Positions 1-7,827 of a stretch of 19,151 nucleotides of DNA are shown piece by piece. The first letter of the stretch is position 1, and every line of letters begins with the position of its first letter. This DNA comes from Bacillota bacterium (GTDB taxonomy: Bacteria > Bacillota > Clostridia > Oscillospirales > Acutalibacteraceae). The translations under genes were made by a program, and so were the position numbers. The notes under the pieces were generated by a model. That model was not told where the DNA came from. It saw nothing but the letters and a program-made list of their open reading frames with translations, and did no database searches. Location of the stretch: the NCBI GenBank assembly GCA_023420245.1, contig JAEZWL010000135.1, positions 1 through 19,151 of the forward strand. Direction: 5' to 3'.

Positions 1-352
1 TCTTAGCGCCGCCGGCAATGTGAGCGGAAGCCTTATCGGTTGTGCAGAACACGCCGGTAGACTCAACAACATACTCGGCATCAACTTTGCCCCAAGGAAT
101 CTGAGTAGGATCTTTCTCAGCAAACACGTTGATTGCTTTGCCGTTTACGAAAAGCTTGCCATCCTCTGCTTTGATGCAGCCGTCAAAATGACCGTGCATC
201 GTGTCGTACTTAACCATGTAAACCATGTAATCAACATCGATGAACGGATCATTAATACCAACAATTTCAAATGTTTCCGGCTGAGCAACAGCTGCGCGGA
301 AAACCAAGCGACCGATGCGGCCAAAGCCGTTGATGCCAATTTTAATAGACAT
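1..352 (-). CDS. gap: Glyceraldehyde-3-phosphate dehydrogenase, N-terminal part (cut by window edge)
   Basis: Glycolytic enzyme of the cytoplasm that oxidises glyceraldehyde-3-phosphate to 1,3-bisphosphoglycerate with NAD+. The minus strand from ATG at 350-352 runs open to the window edge and gives 117 residues starting MSIKIGINGFGRIGR, the classic Rossmann NAD-binding motif (GxGxxG near residues 7-14). Asp35 in GINDPF is the usual NAD-selecting acidic residue, and VESTGVF at 97-103 is the conserved strand before the catalytic domain. The catalytic cysteine (about residue 150) lies outside the window, so this is a partial gene, not a truncated one. A strong AGGAGG ribosome binding site lies ten bases before the ATG. 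It has its own promoter, so it is probably transcribed separately from the membrane protein upstream. Identification is firm; which gap paralogue it is cannot be told. Confidence 0.96.
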   Translation of the reverse strand, partial: MSIKIGINGFGRIGRLVFRAAVAQPETFEIVGINDPFIDVDYMVYMVKYDTMHGHFDGCIKAEDGKLFVNGKAINVFAEKDPTQIPWGKVDAEYVVESTGVFCTTDKASAHIAGGAK

Positions 353-392
353 AAAACGAATACCTCCTGAAAAATTAATTGTTCTTCGTACT

Positions 393-421
393 ATTTTAAA
401 GCATTTTGAGGGATTTTACAA
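393..421 (-). promoter_or_regulatory. Predicted SigA-type promoter of gap
   Basis: Read on the minus strand: -35 TTGTAA (416-421), a 17-base spacer and -10 TAAAAT (393-398). Four and five of six bases match the vegetative consensus. The site lies about 40 bases upstream of the gap start and in the gap after the stop of the membrane protein gene. Predicted from sequence only. Confidence 0.5.
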
Positions 422-449
422 GTGGTTTGACAGAAAATTAACTACCAAT

Positions 450-1400
450 TTACGATTTCGGGCTCAAAAACGGGCTTGGCGCGCGTTCTGCAAAGGTCTC
501 TGTACTCTGATAGGCATCGGATAAAAAACCGGCAAGAAGCTCCGGCTTTGCTCCGGAGGGATTCGTACCCGCACTGTGTGCTTCCTTTCGGTCATCCTCT
601 GCTGTCTCACCGCCTGGACGGCGGCGGAGCTCGGTCAGGAACGCAGTCAGGTAAAATGCCATCAGCACATCCACAAAATGCAGACCGACCGGGAAAAAGC
701 CCACCTCGCGCAAACCGGCAAGCGCTCCGGCTGTTCCGGGGATTCCGGTCACCAGGCAAAACAGGATTGCCGGAAGCCCGAAGATCGAGACCATCCGCCC
801 GCTTTTCTTTTCCTCCACGCCGGCAATCATTTTTGCCTGAGAGAACAGGAACAAAAGCAGGAACGCCACAGTAAACGTATTAAATATATTTTCCGTAACG
901 TTGGCAACGGCTACATATGAAATAAACAAAGTTACCAAAGCAGTGCATCCCCAAATCGGCGGCGCAAGCGCCAGAAGCGGGTATTTGGTAAAGCGGTTGC
1001 TTCCCGTTGAAAAATCATAAGCAGTAAAAATCAGAACGACGCCCGTAACCATACCGACCAGCGAGAGGATTAGAAACATCACGAAATTTTCTTTTCCGCC
1101 GCTCACCATGCTCACAAGTCCTTCCAGAAGCAAACCCAGTCCGGCCAACACGCCGCTCACCGCTGCAAAACGGCTGCGGATGGGTCGGTACGCCTCCGGT
1201 GCTTCCCCGTCCGTCCTGCCCAAAACGATGAGCACTACGGTTCCGACCAGCAATACAAAGGAAACAATCCCGGTCGTTAAGCCTCCGTCGGTATAAAACC
1301 CGGTTTCCTTATCCATCAGGAAAAACATTTGATAAAGCCTTGCCGGCACGGTAATCAGCAGCGTCGCCGCAAGTACGATCCATGAGCTTTTCTTTTTCAT
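450..1400 (-). CDS. Multi-pass membrane protein of unknown function
   Basis: I do not recognise a family for this 316-residue protein. About eight hydrophobic helices can be seen, near residues 7-27, 42-60, 78-98, 107-127, 141-163, 172-190, 204-222 and 238-257. They are followed by a polar, charged C-terminal tail of some 55 residues that should be cytoplasmic if the N-terminal MKKKSS is inside (positive-inside rule). No transport, enzymatic or metal-binding motif stands out. The start is supported by a GGGAGG ribosome binding site a few bases upstream. It follows the citrate synthase gene by 95 bases with no clear terminator between, so the two could share a transcript. Its neighbours give no functional hint. 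It is a real gene by length, membrane pattern and ribosome binding site, but its function is unknown. Confidence 0.8.
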   Translation of the reverse strand: MKKKSSWIVLAATLLITVPARLYQMFFLMDKETGFYTDGGLTTGIVSFVLLVGTVVLIVLGRTDGEAPEAYRPIRSRFAAVSGVLAGLGLLLEGLVSMVSGGKENFVMFLILSLVGMVTGVVLIFTAYDFSTGSNRFTKYPLLALAPPIWGCTALVTLFISYVAVANVTENIFNTFTVAFLLLFLFSQAKMIAGVEEKKSGRMVSIFGLPAILFCLVTGIPGTAGALAGLREVGFFPVGLHFVDVLMAFYLTAFLTELRRRPGGETAEDDRKEAHSAGTNPSGAKPELLAGFLSDAYQSTETFAERAPSPFLSPKS

Positions 1401-1495
1401 TCAGTTTATTCCTCCCGTTATAATTCCCAATCTCATCTTCTATAGTGACTATCATTCTTCCCCGAATTTAAGCGGATAAGACTGAGATCAAGAAA

Positions 1496-2863
1496 CTAAT
1501 TTCTGCTGTTAATCGGGATATACGGTTCATTCTTCGAAAGAGAACGGTACGCCGGACGCATAATTCTTCCGCAGGTTTCCATTTCCTCAATTCGGTGCGC
1601 GCACCACCCGGCGATGCGGGAGATCGCGAACAGCGGCGTATAGAGGTCGCTTGGAATGCCCAGCATTTCGTAAATGAGCCCGGAATAGAAATCGACATTT
1701 GCGGAGATGACCTTCGTATCTCCCTTAACCTTTGCGAAAACGTCGGGAGACAGCTTCTCCACACGCTCAAACAGCTCAAACTTCTGAAGCATGCCGCGCT
1801 CTTCCGCCATTTTCAGCGCCTTTTCCTTCAAGATGAGCGCCCTTGGGTCAGAAAGCGTGTAGACCGCGTGACCCATACCGTAGATTAAACCGGAACGGTC
1901 GCCGACCTCCCTTTGAACAACCTTCTCCAGATAATGCTCCAGCTCCGTCTCATCTTCCCAGTTATGTACGTTCTCCATGATATCGTTCATCATCATCATG
2001 ACCCTGTGGTTTGCGCCGCCGTGCTTCGGTCCTTTTAAAGAACCGATCGCCGCAGAGATTGCGGAGTAGATATCGGTGCCTGTGGAGGAAAGTACGCGCG
2101 CGGTAAAGGTCGAATTGTTTCCGCCGCCGTGCTCCGCGTGAAGAATCAGGCAGATATCCAGCAGCTTTGCCTCTTCATCCGTGAACGAGCGGTCCGGTCG
2201 GATTGCGTTGAGGATTGCCTGGGCGGTGGAGTGCGAAGGGTCGAGCGGGTGGAAATACATGCTCTGTTTGTCAAAATGACGCCGCTTGACCTGATAAGCG
2301 TAGGTCATAATGGTAGGCATGCGCGCAATCAGCTCGATGGCCTGGCTCATATTATTCTCCAGCGAGGTGTCGTCCGGATTTTCATCGTAGGAATACAGCG
2401 CAAGCACCGAACGCGCCAGCTTGTTCATAATATTTTTCGACGGTGCCTTAATAATCATATCCTCTGCGAAATACTCCGGCAGCTCACGGTAGCTGTTGAT
2501 CAAACTGCAGAAGCTTTTCAGCTGAGCTTCGGTCGGGAGCTGACCGAATAAAAGCAGCCAACAGACCTCTTCATAGCCAAAGCGGTTTTCGGCAATACAT
2601 CCGTCAACGATATCCTCTACATCAATGCCGCGGTAGGTAAGCTTGCCGGCGTCGGGAATGCGTTCCCCGTCGGCAATCAGGTAGCCGTGTACATTACATA
2701 TTTTGGTCAAGCCGGCCATCACGCCGGTTCCGTCGGGATTCCGCAAGCCGCGCTTCACCTGGTAAAGCTCAAATTTCTCAGGGGGGATCCTATTGTTAGC
2801 CCGGAATTCATCGCAAAGGTTTTCCAGTTTCTGATTGTAGGTTTTGTGGACTATATCTTCCAT
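1496..2863 (-). CDS. Citrate synthase
   Basis: Cytoplasmic enzyme that condenses acetyl-CoA with oxaloacetate to citrate and CoA. In an anaerobe it probably feeds the oxidative branch towards 2-oxoglutarate and glutamate. The 455-residue protein keeps the catalytic triad by family comparison: His245 in LHAEHGG, His332 in GMGHAVY and Asp391 in NVDFYSG. It also has the conserved GPKHGGAN loop at 278-285 and the CoA/citrate-binding GDRSGLIYGMGH stretch. The N-terminal extension of about 40 residues and total length fit the longer citrate synthases common in Clostridia. I start at ATG 2861-2863 because an AAAAGGTG ribosome binding site lies just upstream. A longer in-frame reading from a TTG at 2899 has no such support. 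No aconitase or isocitrate dehydrogenase gene is in the window. Use on 2-methylcitrate cannot be excluded. Confidence 0.93.
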   Translation of the reverse strand: MEDIVHKTYNQKLENLCDEFRANNRIPPEKFELYQVKRGLRNPDGTGVMAGLTKICNVHGYLIADGERIPDAGKLTYRGIDVEDIVDGCIAENRFGYEEVCWLLLFGQLPTEAQLKSFCSLINSYRELPEYFAEDMIIKAPSKNIMNKLARSVLALYSYDENPDDTSLENNMSQAIELIARMPTIMTYAYQVKRRHFDKQSMYFHPLDPSHSTAQAILNAIRPDRSFTDEEAKLLDICLILHAEHGGGNNSTFTARVLSSTGTDIYSAISAAIGSLKGPKHGGANHRVMMMMNDIMENVHNWEDETELEHYLEKVVQREVGDRSGLIYGMGHAVYTLSDPRALILKEKALKMAEERGMLQKFELFERVEKLSPDVFAKVKGDTKVISANVDFYSGLIYEMLGIPSDLYTPLFAISRIAGWCAHRIEEMETCGRIMRPAYRSLSKNEPYIPINSRN

Positions 2864-2963
2864 TCTAAACACCTTTTCTCCACACAAAATATGGATCAAT
2901 ACCGCCGCCCCGCGTGGTGGATACAGCGGGAATTTTCTTTCTTTATAAATATCTTATTTTAAT

Positions 2964-2992
2964 ATTTTATATCACGCTATGGGTAAAGTCAA
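2964..2992 (-). promoter_or_regulatory. Predicted SigA-type promoter of citrate synthase
   Basis: Read on the minus strand: -35 TTGACT (2987-2992), exactly 17 bases, then -10 TAAAAT (2964-2969). Each box matches five of six consensus bases. It lies about 100 bases before the citrate synthase ATG, in the 295-base gap between divergent genes. Confidence 0.65.
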
Positions 2993-3042
2993 GTAAACAG
3001 GTTCCTACATAATCGTGCTTTTTGCAGCAAAAATTGTTTAAA

Positions 3043-3079
3043 ATTTCATAAATATTTCACATTCAGACATTTATGAAAT
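3043..3079. repeat. 11-bp perfect inverted repeat in the citrate synthase/SpoIID-like divergent gap
   Basis: ATTTCATAAAT (3043-3053) is repeated in inverted form as ATTTATGAAAT (3069-3079), with 15 bases between. It overlaps a possible promoter for the plus-strand gene (-35-like TTCACA at 3056-3061, 17 bases, -10-like TATTTT at 3079-3084). It could be a repressor or activator site; it could also be a chance dyad in AT-rich DNA. Confidence 0.35.
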
Positions 3080-3158
3080 ATTTTTAGAAAATTATGAATA
3101 ATTGCAAGTTTGCAAATGTAAAATGTATTACGGCTACCGCGACAGAGGAGTGTGTAAA

Positions 3159-4193
3159 ATGAAGGGTAAATTAATATTGGGGTTCCTCTTGTTTTTCACT
3201 ATGTTTGCCGTTCCGTTCCTGGCGACAGGTACAAAAGAAACGGACAAGGCCGAGCGTGCCTCCCCGTCGTCAGGACAAAGCGCGGCGCAGCCCTCCGCGG
3301 CCAGTCAGCAGAGCGGCGCTCCCGGGGTTAATCCCGCCTCCGTATTCCGGATTCAGGATACCTCCAGCAACAAGGTCATTTCCGTTAGCGACCGGGATTT
3401 TCTTTTTGGCGCGATCGTAACTGAAATGTCGCCCGATGCGCCGCCGGAGGCATTGAAGGCGCAGGGTGTTGCTGCCTACACCTATTATAGCCGCCTGCGG
3501 GAAAAACAGCGGCAAAGCGCCTCATCCGGCGGCGCGGACTTTACCGCCGACACGCAGAACTGGCTGATCTACGTTTCCAAAGAACAGATGCAGTCGCGAT
3601 GGGGCGATCAGTTTAATTCCTATTACCAGAAGCTGACGTCTGTGGTGGACGCGATTTACGGGCAGGTATTAAAAAGCAACGGAGAACTGATTGACGCGAC
3701 CTATTACGCGATTTCCTCCGGAAAAACGGAAACCTCGGAGGATATCTGGGGCGGGAAGCGAAGCTATCTGGTAGCTGTGGCAAGCCCGGGAGACGTATTT
3801 GCAGGCGGATACCAGACCACCGTCGTCATGGATGAAAACAAGTTTAAAGCAGCGGCGCAGAAAACCTCTCCCAAAATAGACCTCGGCGGAACTGCCTCCT
3901 CCTGGATTGGTGAAATCAAGCGCACCGGCTCCGGCTCCGTGGAAACCATCGTAATCGGCGGCACAAAAATCACCGGTAACGACGCCCGCAGTGCCTTTGG
4001 GCTTCGCTCCGCTAACTTTACCGTGAGCTATGCCGACGGCAGCTTCACCTTTGTGGTCAGGGGCTATGGGCACGGGGTAGGCATGAGCCAGACCGGCGCG
4101 GAATACATGGCAAATCAGGGCTCCACCTACCGCCAAATCCTTTCCTGGTATTACCCCACGACCACGCTCACCACAGCAGGTATCGTCGATTAA
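3159..4193 (+). CDS. Secreted SpoIID/LytB-domain protein (putative peptidoglycan lytic transglycosylase)
   Basis: SpoIID proteins cleave peptidoglycan glycan strands; SpoIID itself drives membrane migration during forespore engulfment, and LytB-type relatives act on vegetative wall. The 344-residue protein has one N-terminal hydrophobic segment (residues 4-22), then a Ser/Ala/Gln-rich linker to about residue 60. A SpoIID domain follows. Glu89 in the TEMSPDAPPEALKAQGVAAYTYYSR region corresponds to the catalytic glutamate, and the C-terminal GHGVGMSQTGAEYMANQGSTY is the family's hallmark motif. The start at ATG 3159 has GAGGAG eight bases upstream; a longer reading from TTG 3102 lacks support. 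The length is close to B. subtilis SpoIID, but the gene stands alone and is not beside spoIIQ or spoIIID, so I do not assign spoIID. The His/Cys zinc ligands reported for clostridial SpoIID are not obvious here. Confidence 0.87.
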   Translation: MKGKLILGFLLFFTMFAVPFLATGTKETDKAERASPSSGQSAAQPSAASQQSGAPGVNPASVFRIQDTSSNKVISVSDRDFLFGAIVTEMSPDAPPEALKAQGVAAYTYYSRLREKQRQSASSGGADFTADTQNWLIYVSKEQMQSRWGDQFNSYYQKLTSVVDAIYGQVLKSNGELIDATYYAISSGKTETSEDIWGGKRSYLVAVASPGDVFAGGYQTTVVMDENKFKAAAQKTSPKIDLGGTASSWIGEIKRTGSGSVETIVIGGTKITGNDARSAFGLRSANFTVSYADGSFTFVVRGYGHGVGMSQTGAEYMANQGSTYRQILSWYYPTTTLTTAGIVD

Positions 4194-4205
4194 CTACCTA
4201 ACATA

Positions 4206-4238
4206 AAAGGGAAGCCGTCTAGCTTCCCTTAATTTTTA
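4206..4238. terminator. Bidirectional intrinsic terminator between convergent genes
   Basis: A perfect nine-base stem, AAGGGAAGC (4207-4215) with GCTTCCCTT (4222-4230), closes a six-base loop. It is followed by AATTTTTA on the plus strand and by TTTTATG on the minus strand. It lies 13 bases after the SpoIID-like stop and about 25 bases after the livF stop, so it can end both transcripts. Confidence 0.85.
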
Positions 4239-4254
4239 TATTACGCATAAAAGA

Positions 4255-4968
4255 TCAGCCGCCGAGGTAAGCGCTGCGAACCTTCTCGTCGTTGGCAAGC
4301 TCATCCGCGTCGCCCTCCATTGCAATGGAGCCGGTTTCAAGAACATAGGCACGGTTTGCGATTTCAAGCGCTTTTTTTGCGTTCTGTTCCACCAGAAGAA
4401 CCGTAACACCGGACTGATTCACATCACGGATGATATTGAAGATTTCGTTTACCAGAAGCGGAGAAAGCCCCATGGAAGGCTCGTCGAGCAGCAGCATCTT
4501 CGGGTTGCACATCAAGGCGCGGCCGATTGCCAGCATCTGCTGTTCGCCGCCGCTCAGGGTGCCCGCAAGCTGCCTGCGGCGCTCCTTCAGGCGCGGAAGG
4601 CGTTCAAATATTTTTTCGTAGTCCTTTTGAATCTGATCTCCGTCATTGCGGATAAAGGCGCCCATCTCCAAATTTTCCTGCACTGTCATTCTCGCGAAAA
4701 TTCTTCTTCCCTCCGGAACCTGCGCCAAACCGAGCTTAATGATTTTATGCGCCTCGGTATTCAGCAGATCATTCCCGCAGAAGGTAATTTCACCGCTCTT
4801 CGGCTTCACAAGTCCGGAAATTGAATGCAGCGTCGTGGTTTTTCCGGCACCGTTCGCGCCGATGAGGGTCACGATTTCGCCCTCGCCCACCTCAAAGGAG
4901 ATATTCTTTATCGCGTGAATTGCGCCGTAGTAGACTTCCAGATTTTTTACAGACAGCATCGTTTCCAT
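4255..4968 (-). CDS. livF: Branched-chain amino acid ABC transporter ATP-binding protein LivF
   Basis: One of the two ATPases that power uptake of leucine, isoleucine and valine (or related amino acids) through the LivHM channel at the inner face of the membrane. The 237-residue protein shows Walker A GANGAGKT (38-45), the Q-loop region, the PEGRRIF motif typical of LivF (85-91), the signature LSGGEQQ (138-144), and Walker B MLLLDEPSMGL with Glu163. Length is normal for LivF. I chose ATG 4966-4968 because it comes one base after the livG stop (TGATATG) with GGGGGTG at ribosome-binding distance. A longer frame from a TTG at 4983 is less likely. It is the last gene of the operon and ends at the shared terminator. 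Confidence 0.95.
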   Translation of the reverse strand: METMLSVKNLEVYYGAIHAIKNISFEVGEGEIVTLIGANGAGKTTTLHSISGLVKPKSGEITFCGNDLLNTEAHKIIKLGLAQVPEGRRIFARMTVQENLEMGAFIRNDGDQIQKDYEKIFERLPRLKERRRQLAGTLSGGEQQMLAIGRALMCNPKMLLLDEPSMGLSPLLVNEIFNIIRDVNQSGVTVLLVEQNAKKALEIANRAYVLETGSIAMEGDADELANDEKVRSAYLGG

Positions 4969-4969
4969 A

Positions 4970-5731
4970 TCATTCACCCCCAAGATACGCGGCGATTACT
5001 TTCGGATTGCGGCGTACTTCCTCCGCGGTGCCCTCCGCGATAATTCTGCCGTAATCCAGCACGACGATATGCTCGCAGATTCCCATAACAAAATTCATGT
5101 CATGCTCGATCAACAGTATAGAAATTTTAAATTTATCACGAATCAGAGCGATGGTTTCCATCAGCTCCTTGGTTTCGGTCGGATTCATTCCGGCGGCTGG
5201 CTCATCAAGCAGCAGAACCTTCGGGTTCGTCGCCAAAGCGCGCGCGATTTCCAGCTTGCGCTGCTGACCGTAAGGAAGATTCCGCGCGTAATCGTGCGCG
5301 TGTTCGTCCAGACCAAACACCTGCAAAAGCTCATGGGCACGGCGTGAAATCTCCTTTTCCTCCCTGCGGTAGGCGGGCAGGCGGAAGATTCCGGAAAGAA
5401 CGGAGTATTTCATCTGGCTGTTCATTGCAATTTTCACGTTATTGATAACAGAAGCGTCTTTGAACAGGCGGATATTCTGAAAGGTTCGGGCAATCCCGTT
5501 TTGCGTGATCTGGTAGGTTTTCTTGCCGACTATGCTGTTTCCCTCCAGCTCAATCATTCCGGCGGTCGGAACATAAACATTGGTAAGCAGATTGAACACC
5601 GTGGTTTTACCGGCGCCGTTCGGTCCGATCAAACCGATGATCTCGCCCTCGTTAATCGAAAAATGCACATCCTCCAGCGCCTGAAGACCGCCAAAGGAGA
5701 TACCGAGGTTTTTTGTTTCAAGTACGGACAT
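4970..5731 (-). CDS. livG: Branched-chain amino acid ABC transporter ATP-binding protein LivG
   Basis: Second ATPase of the importer; LivF and LivG are expected to pair as a heterodimer under the LivHM permease. The 253-residue protein has Walker A GPNGAGKT (36-43), the NGIARTFQNIRLF Q-loop block (78-90) typical of LivG, and a signature written LPYGQQRKLEIARAL (152-166) instead of LSGGQ, as is usual in LivG. Walker B is VLLLDEPAAGMNP with Glu177, followed by the H-loop IEHDMNFVMGICEHIVVLDYGRI. The ATG lies three bases after the livM stop, and the GGAGGG ribosome binding site sits inside the end of livM, so translation is probably coupled. Substrate preference cannot be read from the ATPase. 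Confidence 0.95.
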   Translation of the reverse strand: MSVLETKNLGISFGGLQALEDVHFSINEGEIIGLIGPNGAGKTTVFNLLTNVYVPTAGMIELEGNSIVGKKTYQITQNGIARTFQNIRLFKDASVINNVKIAMNSQMKYSVLSGIFRLPAYRREEKEISRRAHELLQVFGLDEHAHDYARNLPYGQQRKLEIARALATNPKVLLLDEPAAGMNPTETKELMETIALIRDKFKISILLIEHDMNFVMGICEHIVVLDYGRIIAEGTAEEVRRNPKVIAAYLGGE

Positions 5732-5734
5732 AAA

Positions 5735-6757
5735 TCAGCCCTCCTTTCCGGTGGTCGGCTTCTTTTTGCCGCCGTTGCGGCGCGTCAGCTTTTCGTAGGT
5801 TTTTAAAAGTGAGAGTTCGCTGCGCCCAAGCAAGCCTGTGGGGCGGAACAGCATGACACAGATCAGAACAATCGAGTAAAGAAGCATTCTGTAATCAGAG
5901 AAGCCGCGCAGTGCTTCCGGCAGAACGGTGAGCACGGTAGCGGATATAACGGAACCCGTAATGGAGCCCATACCGCCAAGAACCACCATAACCAGAATCT
6001 CTGTGGAACGGTTGAAATCAAACTTGGACGGATCGATAATTCCGATTTGATGCGCGTAAAGCCCGCCTGCCACACCGGCAATAAAGGCCGCCAGAATAAA
6101 AGCAAGCAGCTTATAGTAGGTAGTGTTAATCCCCGATGCCTCCGCCGCGATTTCGTCTTCACGAATTGCAATTACCGCACGTCCGTGGCGGGAGGTACCG
6201 AACGTAAAGTTGATAAAGATAACCAGAACCGCAATAAAGAACACATAGGTAAACATTGCGGTGGGGTTAAACCTGGAGTTGAGGGACTCGATTCCATACA
6301 GACCCTTCGCGCCGTTGGTGATGGTAAGATTGTTCGCGATTACGCGGATAATTTCACCGAAGCCCAACGTGATAATCGCCAGGTAATCGCCGCGCAGACG
6401 AAGCGCGGGAACACCGATCAGCACACCAAAGATCGCCGCCACAAGGCCGCCGATTAACAGGCCAATTGGAAACGCCACGGAAAGAGAAAGCCCCGAGTGC
6501 AGCGTAAACAGCGCGGCTGCGTAAGCGCCTACGAGCATAAAGCCCGCGTGTCCCAGAACCAGCTGACCAAGAAATCCGGTCACCAGATTCAAGCTGACCG
6601 CAAGAATCACATTGATGCACACCATTGTTAAAATATCGGAAAGATAATTGTTGATGATGCCCACGCGAATTAAAACGGTAAAGAGAATATATAAAACGAC
6701 TACAATTGCCAAATTAACCGCGTAAGAAATTAATTTTCTCTTCGACATGAAAGCCAT
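5735..6757 (-). CDS. livM: Branched-chain amino acid ABC transporter permease LivM
   Basis: Membrane half of the LivHM translocation channel. The 340-residue protein has about ten hydrophobic stretches. It shows the family's cytoplasmic contact motif around LRLRGDYLAIITLGFGEIIRVI (residues 118-139), the ATSEDE-type loop AIREDEIAAEASGIN, and the conserved VVLGGMGSITGSVISA segment near the C-terminus. The tail is short and basic (RRNGGKKKPTTGKEG). The start at 6757 has AAGGTG five bases upstream and lies two bases after the livH stop. An internal Met three codons later has no better site. It is tightly coupled to livH and livG on both sides. Confidence 0.95.
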   Translation of the reverse strand: MAFMSKRKLISYAVNLAIVVVLYILFTVLIRVGIINNYLSDILTMVCINVILAVSLNLVTGFLGQLVLGHAGFMLVGAYAAALFTLHSGLSLSVAFPIGLLIGGLVAAIFGVLIGVPALRLRGDYLAIITLGFGEIIRVIANNLTITNGAKGLYGIESLNSRFNPTAMFTYVFFIAVLVIFINFTFGTSRHGRAVIAIREDEIAAEASGINTTYYKLLAFILAAFIAGVAGGLYAHQIGIIDPSKFDFNRSTEILVMVVLGGMGSITGSVISATVLTVLPEALRGFSDYRMLLYSIVLICVMLFRPTGLLGRSELSLLKTYEKLTRRNGGKKKPTTGKEG

Positions 6758-6759
6758 TT

Positions 6760-7641
6760 TTACACCTTCTCCCTAATATTCTTGCCAAGTACACCGGTCG
6801 GCTTTACAAGCAGAACCAGAATGAGGATGCCAAACACGACCGCGTCTGTCAGGTTGCTGCTGATGTAACCGTTGGTCAGGCTTTCGGCCACGCCGAGGAT
6901 ATAACCGCCCAGCATTGCGCCGGGGATACTGCCGATGCCGCCCAATACCGCCGCGACAAACGCTTTTAAACCAAGCAGACCGCCCATGGTGGGCTGAATC
7001 TGGGGGTAGGTGTTGCAGTACAGCACCGCGCCGACGGAAGCAAGCGCAGAACCGATACCAAAGGTAAACGCAACAACTGTATTCGTGTTGATGCCCATCA
7101 GCTTGGCCGCTCCCGCGTCTTCGGAGGTCGCGCGCATCGCCTTGCCGATTTTGCTTTTGTTCACCAGGAACTGGAGCGCGACCATCATAAGCACTGAAAC
7201 AATAATGTTCAGAATCGTAGAGGAAGTCAGCTGCAAAGCACCCAGATGAATCGCGTCGAACGTAAACATTTTCGGCATTGCCTTGGAATCGGAGCCGAAT
7301 AGAATCTGGAACAGGTTCTGTAAAAAAATGCTGACGCCGATTGCCGTAATCAGCAGGGAAATTCTGGGCGCATCGTGTGTGAGAAGCCTGTGGTAGGCAA
7401 CCCGCTCAATCACGAAGCCCGCCAGACCGCAGAAAAGAATCGAGCCCAGAACCGCAAACCAGATCGGTATCCCCATCGTAACGAGAATAACAAATACGGC
7501 GTACGCTCCGACCATAATGATATCGCCGTGGGCGAAGTTAATTAACTGAACGATACCGTAAACCATGCTGTAGCCCAAGGCTACCAAAGCGTAAATGCTG
7601 CCTATGCCCAGACCGTTAATAATCTGAGATAAAAATTCCAT
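6760..7641 (-). CDS. livH: Branched-chain amino acid ABC transporter permease LivH
   Basis: Partner permease of LivM. The 293-residue protein begins MEFLSQIINGLGIGSIYALVALGYSMVYGIVQLINFAHGDI, the typical LivH first and second helix block. It carries AMRATSEDAGAAKLMGIN, the cytoplasmic loop that contacts the ATPases, and AAVLGGIGSIPGAMLGGY near the end. I use ATG 7639-7641 because AGGAGGGTG lies seven bases upstream; a longer frame up to 7680 would run through that site. It is the first gene of the compact livHMGF block and is separated from the binding-protein gene by 186 bases with two hairpins, which suggests lower expression than the lipoprotein. Confidence 0.95.
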   Translation of the reverse strand: MEFLSQIINGLGIGSIYALVALGYSMVYGIVQLINFAHGDIIMVGAYAVFVILVTMGIPIWFAVLGSILFCGLAGFVIERVAYHRLLTHDAPRISLLITAIGVSIFLQNLFQILFGSDSKAMPKMFTFDAIHLGALQLTSSTILNIIVSVLMMVALQFLVNKSKIGKAMRATSEDAGAAKLMGINTNTVVAFTFGIGSALASVGAVLYCNTYPQIQPTMGGLLGLKAFVAAVLGGIGSIPGAMLGGYILGVAESLTNGYISSNLTDAVVFGILILVLLVKPTGVLGKNIREKV

Positions 7642-7688
7642 AAATTCACCCTCCTTATTGAATTGAAACACAAGAAGCAAAACCGATT

Positions 7689-7738
7689 TTATGTCGTATC
7701 TCTCACCGCCGCTTGCGGACGCAAGAGATACGACATAA
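7689..7738. repeat. Perfect 15-bp inverted repeat (hairpin) upstream of livH
   Basis: TTATGTCGTATCTCT (7689-7703) pairs with AGAGATACGACATAA (7724-7738) without mismatch around a 20-base, GC-rich loop that can fold further. In the minus-strand transcript it lies in the livK-livH spacer and is followed by a short T-containing stretch (AATCGGTTTTGC), not a clean T-run. It could be an mRNA-stabilising or processing hairpin, a weak second terminator, or a small inserted repeat. Confidence 0.7.
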
Positions 7739-7765
7739 TGCTGTTATCGTATTATGATTAAAATC

Positions 7766-7799
7766 CGAAAAGAGGGTGAATTCCTTCCCCCTCTTTTCG
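7766..7799 (-). terminator. Leaky intrinsic terminator after the binding-protein gene
   Basis: An eleven-base perfect stem (CGAAAAGAGGG at 7766-7776 with CCCTCTTTTCG at 7789-7799) lies 28 bases after the stop of the substrate-binding protein. In the minus transcript it is followed by GATTTTAATC, a weak T-tract. No promoter is obvious between it and livH, so partial read-through is the likely arrangement. Confidence 0.65.
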
Positions 7800-7827
7800 T
7801 TCTCTGATTTAATTTTAAGCGATAAAA

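Noticed and set aside
1442..1452. Eleven-base palindrome ATAGTGACTAT between citrate synthase and the membrane protein
   Set aside because: Five-base arms are too short to call an operator or terminator.
2129..2551. 140-codon plus-strand frame inside citrate synthase
   Set aside because: Shadow of a conserved enzyme gene; the product resembles no protein and no ribosome binding site is present.
2864..2899. Longer citrate synthase start at TTG 2899
   Set aside because: The ATG at 2863 has a ribosome binding site and fits the family's N-terminus; the extra 12 residues would be translated from the leader.
3019..3033. Short palindrome TTTTTGC-A-GCAAAAA upstream of the SpoIID-like gene
   Set aside because: Only seven bases per arm in very AT-rich DNA, no usable loop and not at a promoter box; likely chance.
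3102..3158. Longer start of the SpoIID-like gene at TTG 3102
   Set aside because: It would add a polar stretch before the membrane segment; the ATG at 3159 has GAGGAG at the right distance and gives a normal signal anchor.
3669..4136. 155-codon minus-strand frame inside the SpoIID-like gene
   Set aside because: Antisense shadow in GC-rich coding sequence, with no start signals; the plus-strand frame carries the conserved domain.
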